The notes beneath the pieces are model-generated. The model was not told the origin of the DNA. It searched no databases and saw only the letters and a program-made list of their open reading frames with translations. A program made the translations under genes and the position numbers. Below are positions 10,961-20,514 of a stretch of DNA of 64,000 nt, in pieces. Numbering within the stretch: position 1 is the first letter of the stretch; every line of letters begins with the position of its first letter. The DNA is from Distichodus sexfasciatus (taxonomy: Eukaryota > Chordata > Actinopteri > Characiformes > Distichodontidae): contig JAVGVS010000043.1 in the NCBI GenBank assembly GCA_032718565.1, positions 1,422,595 through 1,486,594 on the forward strand, written 5' to 3'.

Positions 10961-11448
10961 CATGCACAGTTCTTTCTTACTTTCTTTCAAGTTAGAGGAA
11001 GCAGCGGGCACAACATTGCAGGGTGTGCTAGCATTTGCAACAGGATCCAATGCAGTTCCACCAACTGGTTTTTCCCCACAGCCTTCAGTGGAATTTCTAC
11101 ATGGTGGAGGCAAATATCCACTAGCAAACACTTGTGCCAACTGTTTGCTCTTGCCCATTTACAGCCGTTATGATACATTCAAGGAAGCAATGGCCTTTGC
11201 CATCCGCAACACACAGGGCTTTGGAATGGCTTAAACCTTTTTAAATGTTTTAATCGTTTCATGTTCTGGTTTTACCATGTTCAACTCAAGTTGAAAGTTA
11301 ATTACCTTAAGTACTTGAAAGAAACACTTGTTCAGCAGGGTTTTATGTGTTTTATAAATGTATGTTCTAAAATGTCATTATTTGACAACTACAGTTTAGA
11401 AGGATTTATTGAACTTGCTGCTAAAGAAGTAGTCTTGAAGTTGTCTTA

Positions 11449-13072
11449 TCATTGGAAATATCTGGTTTCCAAAATATGTACTAAGGTTACGAAAAGGTTA
11501 ATCCCGTAGTTTCCATCCTCCCATAAAGGATTTATTGTCTGATGTATCTCTTCCATTGTAGACTCGTTAACATGAAAAGTGTTGTCAGTAACTACAGCAC
11601 CGTTGACGAGTTGAAGATCTGAAGATGTTATACTATCAGCAGCACCTTGAGGTTAGAGAGAGTCCAACACACTGTTGACACCTGTGACATTCTGTCCTAA
11701 ATTACCAATGATCCCGCTGAACCATAACTGCAGTGGAGTCATGTATCTCTCAGTTCGTAGTGCGTGATTGTTCCACTGATTGCGGAATTCCCTCACCGAT
11801 CGTTGGATTCGTGGTAAATAAATGTAGTGTAGCGCAAATATGTGCAGCTCAGACAGTGAATCACGAATATCTTGGTTCTCCATAAACGTGAAAACCTCAC
11901 TGTAGAAGTAGGAAACAACGCGATTCATCTCTGCCCAAAGCCACTCAACTCTTTGGTTGTGAACGCTGCGACCCACGATTATGCTTCTTCTATGTAATCC
12001 TCTCATCCTCAGCATGAAACGAGCTACTTCAGCGTTCTCCGTCCCGCGATCACATCGGACTCTAGATGGACTCTAGAACTCCCTCTCGAAACAGCGTTAT
12101 TACACTAGATGTCCGATTATTTGTCAGGCATTCTAAATATATAATAGTACGACTGTACCCATCCACACATCTGTGGAAAAACCATCCTCCAGTTGATCAG
12201 CTTGTGATTGCCGTCAATGTGCCTGTAAATAAAGCATGGCAAATAAAAAAATGACTAAATTCTATATTACTAAATATGCGTTATTATTGTGAACGGTAGC
12301 CCTAATAATAAGAGCAATGAACACACCATTACTCATTCGGAGCCCTCACAGTGTAGTTCCTGCGATGAATAACTTGTCTGTGACGCACACATCGTCCGAC
12401 TGGGTCTATGGTCTGGAGGGCTTCACGAACTCTCCTGCGCTGTACGCAAATTCCCATGGAGCGCAGACTACCCTGTACAAATATCTCACCAGCATTGGGA
12501 GTATTCTCTAAAACGTGTCTTATGTTGGACATTAGATCCTCGTTAGAAATTTCGCTGTATTGGAGTGGTGGTACATGCAGGCGTTGACGATGATGAAACA
12601 AAGTACGGTGATCAATCTGAAAAAGCAAGGTGACGCAGTGCCAATTAAGACCAAGATCCAAACATACACGAATCTGCTCCGCTGTCAGGTCGTAATGTGG
12701 GCGACCAGGTCCTCCTGTGTTAGCAGTAGGCACGATGATGGTTGTGTCGCTTCTTTGGTCTCTTCTTTCAAACTGTCATAGAATAACATTTAGGTGTTGA
12801 CATAAGGACTCCAATAAAATTGTGCATTCTCTCGCTAATGAGCCTTCATTTTGCCTCACAATTGTTGTGATAGAAAGAATCGTTCTTGTATGGGCTTCAA
12901 GTTCATAAAAATAACCAGCAGTTGTATCTGTCTGCATTCCTTCATGACAGCGCAAAACACGCCTAAGAATGCCAACAACATCATCCGTGGTCGCAATAAC
13001 ACTTACGGGTTGGAACATATAACATATAAAACATATCACAACTAGTACGGGCATTTTTTGTTTTGTTTTCAT
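11449..13072 (-). pseudogene. DDE integrase-fold transposase, inactivated
   Basis: The - strand starts near ATG 13072-13070; the start is uncertain because the N-terminus is not conserved. It continues through G-R-P-H-Y-D-L-T-A-E-Q-I (helix-turn-helix-like region) and R-R-R-V-R-E-A-L. A 104-bp intron, 12326-12223 (GTGTGT...TTACAG), precedes H-I-D-G-N-H-K-L, which gives the first catalytic Asp. The second Asp is in R-C-D-R-G-T-E-N and the Glu in N-Q-R-V-E-W-L-W, 34 residues later, the spacing of rve-fold enzymes. The C-terminal tail N-P-L-W-E-D-G-N-Y-G-I-N fits fish proteins of this group. Lesions are TGA at 12778-12776, TAA just before the intron (12331-12329), two frameshifts between 12200 and 12060, and TAA at 11655-11653. 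It converges on the HECT-like gene. Confidence 0.78.
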
Positions 13073-13134
13073 CGGCAGCTGCCAGCGAACGTAGTGAGAT
13101 TGCCGAGATGCTCTAGTTTCTGGTAATACTGGAA

Positions 13135-13469
13135 CTTCGGGTAACACTGACAAGGCTTCCGGGCGCACTGAAAATCCATTCTCTCCCCTGTTTCATCTTC
13201 TCTCCTCATCCCTTCATATCTCTCCTCCCCCTATAAACTCAGCTCGTAATTCAAACAGTTTAAAAGTGTTATACACCTCACGAATGGTGACAGTGTAGGG
13301 GTGTTTTTGAGATGTGGTGCAAGTAGTGACAGTGTGTGTGTGAGTGTTTATGAGATGTAGTGGAAGTGTGTTCAGTGGTGTGTACCTTTAGATTGAATGT
13401 GTATGTGCAAGTTTCCAGTGTGTATGTCCACAGATTCCAGTGTGTTCAGTCCCACACGGCTTCCCATAC
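13135..13469 (-). repeat. Right terminal inverted repeat of the two-gene transposon
   Basis: It mirrors 6701-7079: it includes CTTCGGGTAACACTGACAAG, CTCATCCCTTCATATCTCTC and GGTGACAGTGTAGGGGTG, and ends CCACACGGCTTCCCATAC. Confidence 0.85.
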
Positions 13470-13850
13470 ACACGCACCACAAATGCACAACACACAAATG
13501 CACCACACACACATATGCATATGCACCACACAGCCGCATGAACTATACATTTATGCACCATACACACACACTTGCACCATACACAGGCACACACACACAC
13601 ACACTTGCACCACACACACATACTGTACACATGCACACACTCAAATGCACGACACACACACACATGCACATACACCACACACATACACATGCACACAGTG
13701 ACATGAACTACACAATTACACACACACAGACACAAACATGCACAAATGCACCACATACATACACACATGCACACACATGCACATGCACCACGCACAAATG
13801 CACCACAAACACATGCACAACGCACAAATGCACTACACACACATATACAC
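13470..13850. repeat. CA-rich minisatellite, right flank of the two-gene transposon
   Basis: Degenerate CACATGCACCACACACA units with the landmarks AGCCGCATGAACTATACAT (13532) and CAGTGACATGAACTACAC (13696), in the same orientation and spacing as on the left flank. The long frames in it are compositional. Confidence 0.75.
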
Positions 13851-13852
13851 AG

Positions 13853-13946
13853 TTGGGTCAAACGCAGAGGTCACATTTCGTTGTGGTGCACTGTGTGCTG
13901 TGCTGTGGTGCGTTCACAATGACAAATAATCACTCACTTTCACTTT
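13853..13946 (+). mobile_element. SINE-A, 3' fragment
   Basis: It has GGGTCAAACGCAGAGGTCAC, GGTGCACTGTGTGCTGTGCTG and the end AATAATCACTCAC. The tRNA-like head is missing. Confidence 0.75.
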
Positions 13947-13954
13947 GTCACACA

Positions 13955-14030
13955 TGTAGCACGCACACATGCATCAAACACACATGCACCATATATGCAC
14001 ACACATGCACCACACGTGCACACAGAAAAA
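13955..14030. repeat. CA-rich minisatellite fragment
   Basis: CACGCACACATGCATC, ACATGCACCACACGTGC and similar units continue the array interrupted by the SINE-A fragment. Confidence 0.6.
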
Positions 14031-14103
14031 CCATGATGTTCTTATGTCTTATAGTCATACATTCATCATATGTATTTTATTTATAAGCTGTATGCCTGTT
14101 ATT

Positions 14104-14129
14104 ACTTACACACACACACACACACACAC
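14104..14129. repeat. (CA)n microsatellite
   Basis: Uninterrupted run of CA units. Confidence 0.9.
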
Positions 14130-14139
14130 CATATACCAT

Positions 14140-15360
14140 GTGCACCATCTTTGTAGGTTTTTAATGTCGTACATTCATAATAATTCAATAATTTAAGTAT
14201 AAACTACAATTCCAGTCATAAATTCACATGGGATTAGTTCACGTTAATAGTATTATTGAATAAACAGCATAGCCCACCAGATTACACGTTACACAAATTA
14301 CACATTTGAACATGCGCATTCATGAGCAGAACAGAAGTACTGACCCACAAATCAGATGATCTGGAAATGTATGGCTTCTGTCACTGTGCTGCGAAAATAC
14401 ATAGTGTTCCAGACCTAGAGATTTTTGGGGAATACGGCCCACTGTCATCTCCTGAGACAACACGTACATCCCCTCACACACCCACACCTATACACACACA
14501 CACACACTCACAGCCTCATGCACATTAAATAGGTTAGCGTTGTGTGGCTTTTTCTTTGAAGTGTCAATGCAGTTTAGACTCAGGTGCTGTCGCACTGACT
14601 CCTGTGTGTGTGTCTGTGTGTGTGTGTGTGTGTGTGTCTCCACCCCCGGGCCAGCCCTCCATGTTTGAAGTGACAAATCGGCCGTCAGCGCACAAGTCAG
14701 ATATCCTGCATCAGATACACACACGCACGCACACACACACACACACACATACACACACATACACACACACACACCCTTCCCTTTCTGAGCTGCCAGTGTG
14801 CTCCCCCTGTATTACAGCTGCTATAACATCTTATCTGTCTGACTCACACTGTACAATAAATGCTACAAACGTACTGACCGCTTTATTAGAACTAACCCGG
14901 CCCAACACTCTCTGGCCTCTTTATTAGCATCATCTCACCTGGACAGCCGCATTCGTCAGTTTATGCGGATAACCCTACTTTACAGATGCATGTTATAGCT
15001 GGGTCATTACAAACTTTTAGCCGATGCACTCTGCAAGTGTCCTTGACTTGCCATCATCATTCTTGAGTTTGTTACTTGGTAGTAATATGCTTAATTTCTC
15101 CAAAAACATGCAGGTTCCAAAACAGCTGTAAAATCACAGTGACTAATCCAATTAGTTCTTCCTGAGGTCATAAGAGGTGCATGCTTATTGCTTCCCAGTT
15201 TTCTTGCCAGCTGCGAGATGGAGTCAGATTATGGAGCCCACTTTGGCGAAGATGGAAGCAAAAATCTATGGCTGTATGAAGCCAAATTTATGAGTGTGAA
15301 AGGCGAAATGACAGAGCGTACACCTTTGAGTGTAGCTTATGCAAACCAAACAATCAGAAC
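14140..15360. other. Single-copy non-coding sequence with microsatellites
   Basis: Contains (TG)n at about 14602-14637 and (CA)n at about 14717-14775, and otherwise unassigned sequence. No convincing coding frame. Confidence 0.5.
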
Positions 15361-15370
15361 ACTCTACCTC

Positions 15371-15717
15371 CGTTCATTAATTCATTCATTTTCCCAATCA
15401 CTTAATCCCAACTGGGTTCGCCGGCGGGACCGGAGCCTATCCCGGGAACAACCCTGGGCAGGCGCCAACACACCGCAGGGCACACACACTCACACCATCA
15501 CACACATTCACACCTTACTGGACCAATTTAGAGTCACCAATTAACCTATATTGCATGCTTTTGGACTGTGGGAGGAAACCGCAGCAAACCCACGCGAACA
15601 CGGGGACAGCATGCAGACTCCACACAGAAAGGCCTTGTGGGCATCCCTGGGTTTCGAACCCAGGACCTTCTTGCTGTGAGGCAGCAGCGCTAACCACTGC
15701 GCCACCGTGCCGCCCGT
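15371..15717 (-). mobile_element. SINE-B (tRNA-derived), full length, inverted
   Basis: Read on the - strand it starts GGGCGGCACGGTGGCGCAG, has a B-box-like GGTTCGAAACCC, then CACAGTCCAAAAGCATGC and GGTTAATTGG, and ends in a GAATGAATTAATGAA-type tail. Flanking decamers ACTCTACCTC (15361-15370) and ACTCTGCCTT (15718-15727) match at eight of ten positions, consistent with a retroposition TSD. Confidence 0.85.
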
Positions 15718-15763
15718 ACTCTGCCTTCAAAACATCACTAAAACTTTATAGTGATTTGATATT

Positions 15764-16073
15764 ATTAATTCATGCATTCATTATCTGAACCATTTAATCC
15801 CTACCGGGGTCACATGGACCAGAGCATATCCCAGGACTACGGCTGCAAAGACAGTCACATACAAAACTATGGGACAATTTAGAGACATCATTCAACCTAT
15901 AGCGCATGCTTTTGGACTGTGGTAGGAAACCGGAGCACCCAGAGAAAACCCATGAGAACACGTGGAGAGCATGCAAACTCCACACAGGAAGACCCCATGG
16001 CTGACCCAAGGATTGAACCCAGCACCTTCTTGCTGTGAGGCGTCAGTGCTAACCACTGCACCGCCATGCCGCC
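15764..16073 (-). mobile_element. SINE-B, second inverted copy
   Basis: Same orientation as its neighbour 46 bp away and more diverged: the head includes GGCGGCATGGCGGTGCAGTGG (read on -), the tail TGAATGCATGAATT. Part of the middle (the GGCGCCTG region) is deleted. A possible TSD (TGATTTGAT / TGATTAGAC) is weak. Confidence 0.8.
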
Positions 16074-16219
16074 TGATTAGACGTTAGATTGTTACAAATA
16101 TTTTCATATTACTTTTAACATAATGTTTTATGTAGTGTACGTCGTTCTACAGCATTTAGTATTACCTGATGAAATAGCTTCAAAGTAGATTTTCTCTGTA
16201 GCTTGTAGTGTGGCTAATT

Positions 16220-16859
16220 TAGTTTTACCAGACGTCTTCTTTTCCCCGGACACGTCCTTTTTTTGGGACCTGGAAATTGTGTCCGGCCGGGGTTTTAGAA
16301 TTGTCTGGGATTTTGAGCTGCCTTAATATTCGCCATGTCATGGGCATCTCTCACTTCCACTCACGCTAGTGGATCCAAGAGATAAGTGAGCGATATCTCC
16401 CTGCACATTCTCAGCCTGTCATTGGTTGTTCGTCTTAACCTTAAAAAAATTTATTGATCAGCACCACAAGTAGCACCAATTACTGCCATCAGCACTGATT
16501 TCCTTGGTTACAACAAGCACATGGAGCTCAATATCTGCAATGCAAAATGCCGCAACGCTGTTGTAAGTGCACTGACGATTTACGAAAAAATAGCCGTGCT
16601 TTCGTCTGGGTCGCGATGCAGGGGAGGCCAATACAAGTTAAAGCATGTGACATACATGGACTTTCATACTTATGAGCATCTCATGTTATGAGCAATCCCC
16701 AGCAATTAGGAAAGATCCAGTCCTTGGGAAAATATGCCCAGCCACTTCAGAGTGATTGAAAAGTGTCTAATCCAGGAGTTAACTTTCAAAATAGATTTTA
16801 AACACAAACACGCCCGGTAAGGTGTCCTCTTTTTCACAAGCTCAAATCTGGTCACTCTA
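16220..16859. mobile_element. hAT-type element, 640 bp
   Basis: The left end TAGTTTTACCAGACGTC and the right end CTGGTCACTCTA form imperfect inverted repeats of the TAGGGTGACCAGA type seen widely in fish. The target sequence GCTAATT(T/A) occurs at 16213-16220 and 16860-16867, so boundaries are good to about one base. No transposase frame. Confidence 0.8.
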
Positions 16860-16949
16860 GCTAATTAGATTAAAACAGTAGCTTGGCTGTAGCTTAGCAA
16901 TCAGAAGTAGTTTGCAGCTTGAAAAGCTATTGTTTGAAGTAGCTTCAGC

Positions 16950-17115
16950 AACGCTGGCCACTCACTGACAAATCAAAATTCGTAGCTTCAAATCCAGCAC
17001 TACCACTACTGCGCCCCTGAGCAAGACCCATAACCCCATGTTGCTCCAGGTAGACTTTGCCGGTCACAAAATCCATCTCACACTTGATTAAGAGTGTAAA
17101 CTAAACGCTATAATT
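16950..17115 (+). mobile_element. SINE-C fragment
   Basis: Contains TTCAAATCCAGCACTACCAC, CCCTGAGCAAGACCCATAAC and TTGCTCCAGG, the body of the tRNA-derived family with an L2-like tail. Head and tail are eroded. Confidence 0.5.
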
Positions 17116-17411
17116 ATAAATGAAATCCTGTCAGCAGTGTTGGAATTGGAAAGAGAACATCTATTGTATTTTTCGTCAAACTTGTCACTTCAGCTATTAA
17201 ACTGGATCAACACTGACTGCTCTCAGGCCTAAAACCCCGTGTTTAATCCATGCATGATGCAATATGTATGGCAAATTCCAGCAAGCCACTGACCCCTGCA
17301 CATTTTCCAGCAGTGGACTGAGTTCCGGCTGCAAGTAGTCGCCCCCTGCGAGTTTGTTTCCGTTCTGAGCAAGCCAGGTGGATGAGGCAGTGTTTGGACC
17401 TAACGTTTGCG

Positions 17412-17473
<62 letters not shown>

Positions 17474-18082
17474 GGGCCAGCGTGACGGGGGCTGTGACAG
17501 TCCTCCCTAATGACCCGTGAGTGCCCGCTTCTGTGCACTGACATTTTAGGTGGCGGCGCAGATGCCAGGCGTGCGCTTGTGCGGTGGAAGGGGGTGGGGA
17601 TGCGTTTCCGCCTTTGGCAGCTATCGCTCCAAATAAATTACTGTCAGAGGGTTTTGCAGAACACAGCAGGAACCCCCCTACTTCCTCCCCCCCTTCCTCC
17701 CCACCACCGTGGCCCAGACTCCTCGCCTCTTATTCTCACTGTCTCTGTGTCTTGCTCTCGCTTTCACTTTTTCTTTCTCCCGTCTGCAACATCCTCCCCG
17801 GGGAAAGCAAAATGTGACACTGTCCATTCTGTACAATTGTAGCGTCGTCTGTGGAAGCGAAAGTGCTGCATCGTTTGCAGCGGTCAGGGCTTTCCGCTGT
17901 ATGAAAGTGCCCCATATGCGAATCCAAGTCTAGGCGACCCTTAAACTAACAAAGCCACATTATTTGGATTTTTTGTTGTTGTTGAATTATTAGCCTGAAT
18001 CCCCCATGTCTGATGCCAAGATTGTATCATTTATGCGTGGTCTGTTGCTCTTGCAAAATGTAATTAAGGTTCAGGTATAATG
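17116..18082. other. Single-copy non-coding sequence with (CT)n
   Basis: Holds a roughly 60-bp (CT)n at 17410-17469 and a C-rich stretch near 17678-17710. The frames through these tracts are compositional. No gene recognised. Confidence 0.45.
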
Positions 18083-18514
18083 CTTGTAAGCAGGACTGAA
18101 AAAATATTATTCTGTTGACTATTTTCCCGATTAGTCAGTTAGTCAACAGTTATTCCCATCATGCACACCATCTCTGTTTCCTCTGAGTGTGGCTCCTATT
18201 CCGGGGTATATTTTACCTCAACCATGCTCACCTATTTTCGCCGCTTTTTCTGTGTTTCCATAACAAATTAAAATAATCATCTGTAAAACACGGATTTTAA
18301 GCTTAATCTTGGTAGCTCAAGACAACTGTATTTATAACGTTAATACAAGGAGTTCACAATAAAAATGAATTAAACTAATGAAAAACAAGTTAAAGGACAA
18401 ATATTCTTTTAAATTCAAATATAATGTGCAAATAAGAAGCAGCCTCGCAAATTATAGCAGCCTCGCCCCCACCACTAAGCTAAATGAAAATCTTAATAAT
18501 AGAAAAAAGAACAC

Positions 18515-19258
18515 AGCAAGAAATCTTAGCGGTACTCTAGACATTCTCTTCACACACTGGCAACCTTTCCAGAACCTGTAGATATCTTCTTTACAACGTC
18601 AGAAGGATCTGTTCCTTTTCTCACCACTGACGCTACTCAGCTCCTAGTTCATCTACTGAAGACAACTAGACCACTTCATCCAGAATGCCATCTACAACGT
18701 TGCTCGACTCTACTCCACCTCTACTAAGGAACTTGCGTTGGCTCCTTGTGGTTGCTCGCATCAGGTTCAAATCCATAACCCTTTGCCTTAAAGGTCAAGA
18801 ATGGAACTGCACTTCCTTACTTATCAGCACAGATCAAGCAACGTGTCACTTCTCATCCTCTCAGAGCATCTCGATACTCAGAAGAAGAGGAAGACACGCA
18901 TCAAGACTCAGTGTTGCTCCTCGGTGGTGGAACGAACTTCCTCTTGCTATCAGAACTGTTAAATTCCTTGCTGACTTCAAACGTTGTCTGAAGACCCATC
19001 TCTCCAAGGAGCAGCTAACTGCCCCCTCTATGTTGTTGTTTTTTTTAAAAACCCACTATCATGTACGCTTCTTGTCTGTGCACTAAAGTCTGACTTCTAT
19101 AACAGTTCATTAAGGTGTGTAGCTTAACTGGCGGCTATGTAGTTGGCTGACAGTTGTTTATTTAAGTCTAGCTCTACAGGTTGAAGAGCAGTCGTGGACT
19201 ACAAAACACTGTTGTACGTGGATACGAGTGTCTGCTACATGCTGTAAATGTAAATGTT
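18515..19258 (+). mobile_element. L2-type LINE, 5'-truncated and decayed
   Basis: It is the C-terminal end of an L2-like reverse transcriptase ORF plus 3' UTR, homologous along its length to 57516-58375. A 133-codon frame (18685-19086) includes the conserved P-L-L-R-N-L-R-W-L and W-N-E-L-P-L-A-I-R blocks, but the frame shifts. It lacks the LDYCNSL block present in the other copy. It ends with a degraded GTCTGCTACATGCTGTAAAT tail. Confidence 0.8.
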
Positions 19259-19709
19259 AAAATCAGACCTAAATAACTACTAACAATATTTTACAAACTT
19301 TAAATTGCAGTCCTAGTGTAGGGTTTCAACCCGAATCCAGCCGGGGGTCCCCCTCTCCAAATGGACAGCCTAATCTGGCCGCTCGCTTCAGGTCTTTTCA
19401 GCAGCCTCTAACTAGTAGATCAGAGTTTTACTCTGCCATGCCTTTCATTTCCAGTATTTAAGAGCATTATTCTAGTACTTTCTTTGTGAAGTATTTCCAT
19501 GTCTTGTACTGCACACCGAGCATTCTTCTGTCTTGCTTTCCTGTATATAGACCCTTCTTATGTGCTACCTGATTAGTCTGTGCTCTTCTGGGAAGGGAAA
19601 CTGAGCTCATCTTACTCTACGTTTGGGTCCACTGTGTAATTTTGACACTTAGTCAGTTCTCCAAAGCAAAAAAGCGGTTGGTCATTGAAAATAAAAGCTT
19701 TACAATGTA

Positions 19710-20265
19710 CACTACCAGTCAAAAGTTTGGACACACCTTCCCATTCAGTGTTTTTTTCTTTATTTTCATTACTATTTACATTGTAGATTCTCACTAAAGG
19801 CATCAAAACTATGAATGAACTGTGTAAGAGCTATTTGATCAAGAAGGAGAATGATGGAGTGCTGCGCCACATGGCCTGGCCTCCACAGTCTGACCAAACC
19901 CAATCGAGATGGTTAGGCATGAGATGGACCGCGGAGTGAAGGCAAAAGAGCCAACAAGTGCTCAGCATCTCTGGGAACTCCTTCAAGACTGTTGGAAAAC
20001 CATTTCAGGTGACTACCTCATGAAGCTCATCGAGAGAATGCCAAGAGTGGGCAAAGCAGTGATCAAAGCAAAGGGTGGTTATTTTCAAGAATCTAAAATA
20101 TAGAACATGTTTTGGTTATTTCACACTTTTTGTTTACTACATAATTCCATATGTGTTCATTCATAGTTCTGATGCCTTCAGTGAGAATCTACAATGTAAA
20201 TAGTCATGATAATAAAGAATAAAACATTGAATGGGAAGGTGTGTCCAAACTTTTGACTGGTAATA
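19710..20265 (+). mobile_element. Tc1/mariner element, internal-deletion derivative
   Basis: The left end CACTACCAGTCAAAAGTTTG and the right end CTTTTGACTGGTAAT form inverted repeats continued by GGACACACCTTCCCATTCA. A second pair of internal repeats, AGATTCTCACTAAAGGCATC and its inverse, is also present. A 64-codon frame at 19909-20103 keeps the transposase C-terminus (S-A-Q-H-L-W-E-L-L and A-V-I-K-A-K-G-G-Y-F). The DNA-binding half and most of the catalytic core are deleted. The left flank TA is intact. Confidence 0.88.
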
Positions 20266-20271
20266 TTCAAA

Positions 20272-20345
20272 TATTCAAGATTCTTTATTTGTCACGTGCA
20301 AGTTATACAGGTACAACAAGCAGTGAAATGTAGTGTATCAATGTA
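20272..20345 (-). mobile_element. LINE 3' tail fragment
   Basis: Read on the - strand it ends ACAAATAAAGAATCTTGAA with a TTGAA-type tail, as does 58376-58470. The fragment is too short for a family call. Confidence 0.5.
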
Positions 20346-20514
20346 ACATAATAGCTTTAACCTTTAAAACATACTTTCCAAAGTTTTGGCATTACACATA
20401 CGCCCTTCTTTGTTAGTTCACATTGTTGCGGAACGCAGCCAGTCGAAATGATACTGCCAGAGGATTTCCTGCAGCGCACTGCAGTCACAAATTCGTTGCA
20501 GCCCTACTTGTGAG

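Larger units (their letters stand above)
7199..11234 (+). pseudogene. HECT-type E3 ubiquitin-ligase-like gene (five exons), inactivated
   Basis: Exons can be placed at 7199-7336, 9093-9170, 9504-9679, 9809-10023 and 10996-11234. All introns are GT-AG, and phases 0, 0, 2 and 1 join without a frame break to give 282 codons including the TAA stop. The start is ATG in CACCATGG. Residues from about 90 resemble the last part of a HECT N-lobe (F-I-D-G-L-K and A-F-W-R-D-F-L). The final 80 are a C-lobe: F-A-T-G-S-N-A-V-P, P-x-x-F-L-H, then N-T-C-A-N-C-L-L-L-P-I-Y with the thioester-type Cys at residue 249. Standard HECT domains are about 350 residues, so the E2-binding half is missing or replaced. Close relatives are the short G2E3-like proteins common in fish. 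TGA codons at 7244-7246 and 9942-9947 (two in a row) kill the frame. Intron 1 carries an hAT and intron 4 a solo LTR. Confidence 0.75.
6701..13469. mobile_element. Two-gene DNA transposon with long terminal inverted repeats (HECT-like plus DDE transposase), decayed
   Basis: Long inverted repeats bound the interval: left arm 6701-7079 and right arm 13135-13469. Between them two genes face each other, a HECT-domain gene on + (7199-11234) and an integrase-fold transposase on - (13072-11449). Their 3' ends are about 215 bp apart. Each start lies 60-120 bp inside its arm, which is what a two-gene transposon should look like. Later insertions are two MITEs (7440, 9226), one hAT (8341) and one solo LTR (10448). 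Both genes carry premature stops, so this copy is dead. From memory, integrase-fold transposases of this kind are common in fish and may correspond to the IS3EU group. Whether the HECT gene is a standard passenger I cannot tell. Confidence 0.75.
18091..20506. mobile_element. hAT-type element carrying nested L2, Tc1 and LINE-tail insertions
   Basis: The left end CAGGACTGAAAAAATATT and the right end ATTCGTTGCAGCCCTA are the two ends of the TAGGGCTGCAAC family. The octamers CTTGTAAG (18083-18090) and CTTGTGAG (20507-20514) flank them with one mismatch. The 2.4-kb span is explained by three later insertions: L2 (about 18515-19258), Tc1 (19710-20265) and a LINE 3' tail (20272-20345). Confidence 0.75.

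Noticed and set aside
13073..13168. N-terminal extension of the transposase to 13168
   Set aside because: It lies in the inverted repeat and starts with GTG rather than ATG; the ATG at 13072 is the more likely start.
13388..14086. Long frames (157 and 229 codons) in the CA-rich region
   Set aside because: Cys/Val or His/Thr repeats from a minisatellite; the frame continues into a SINE fragment.
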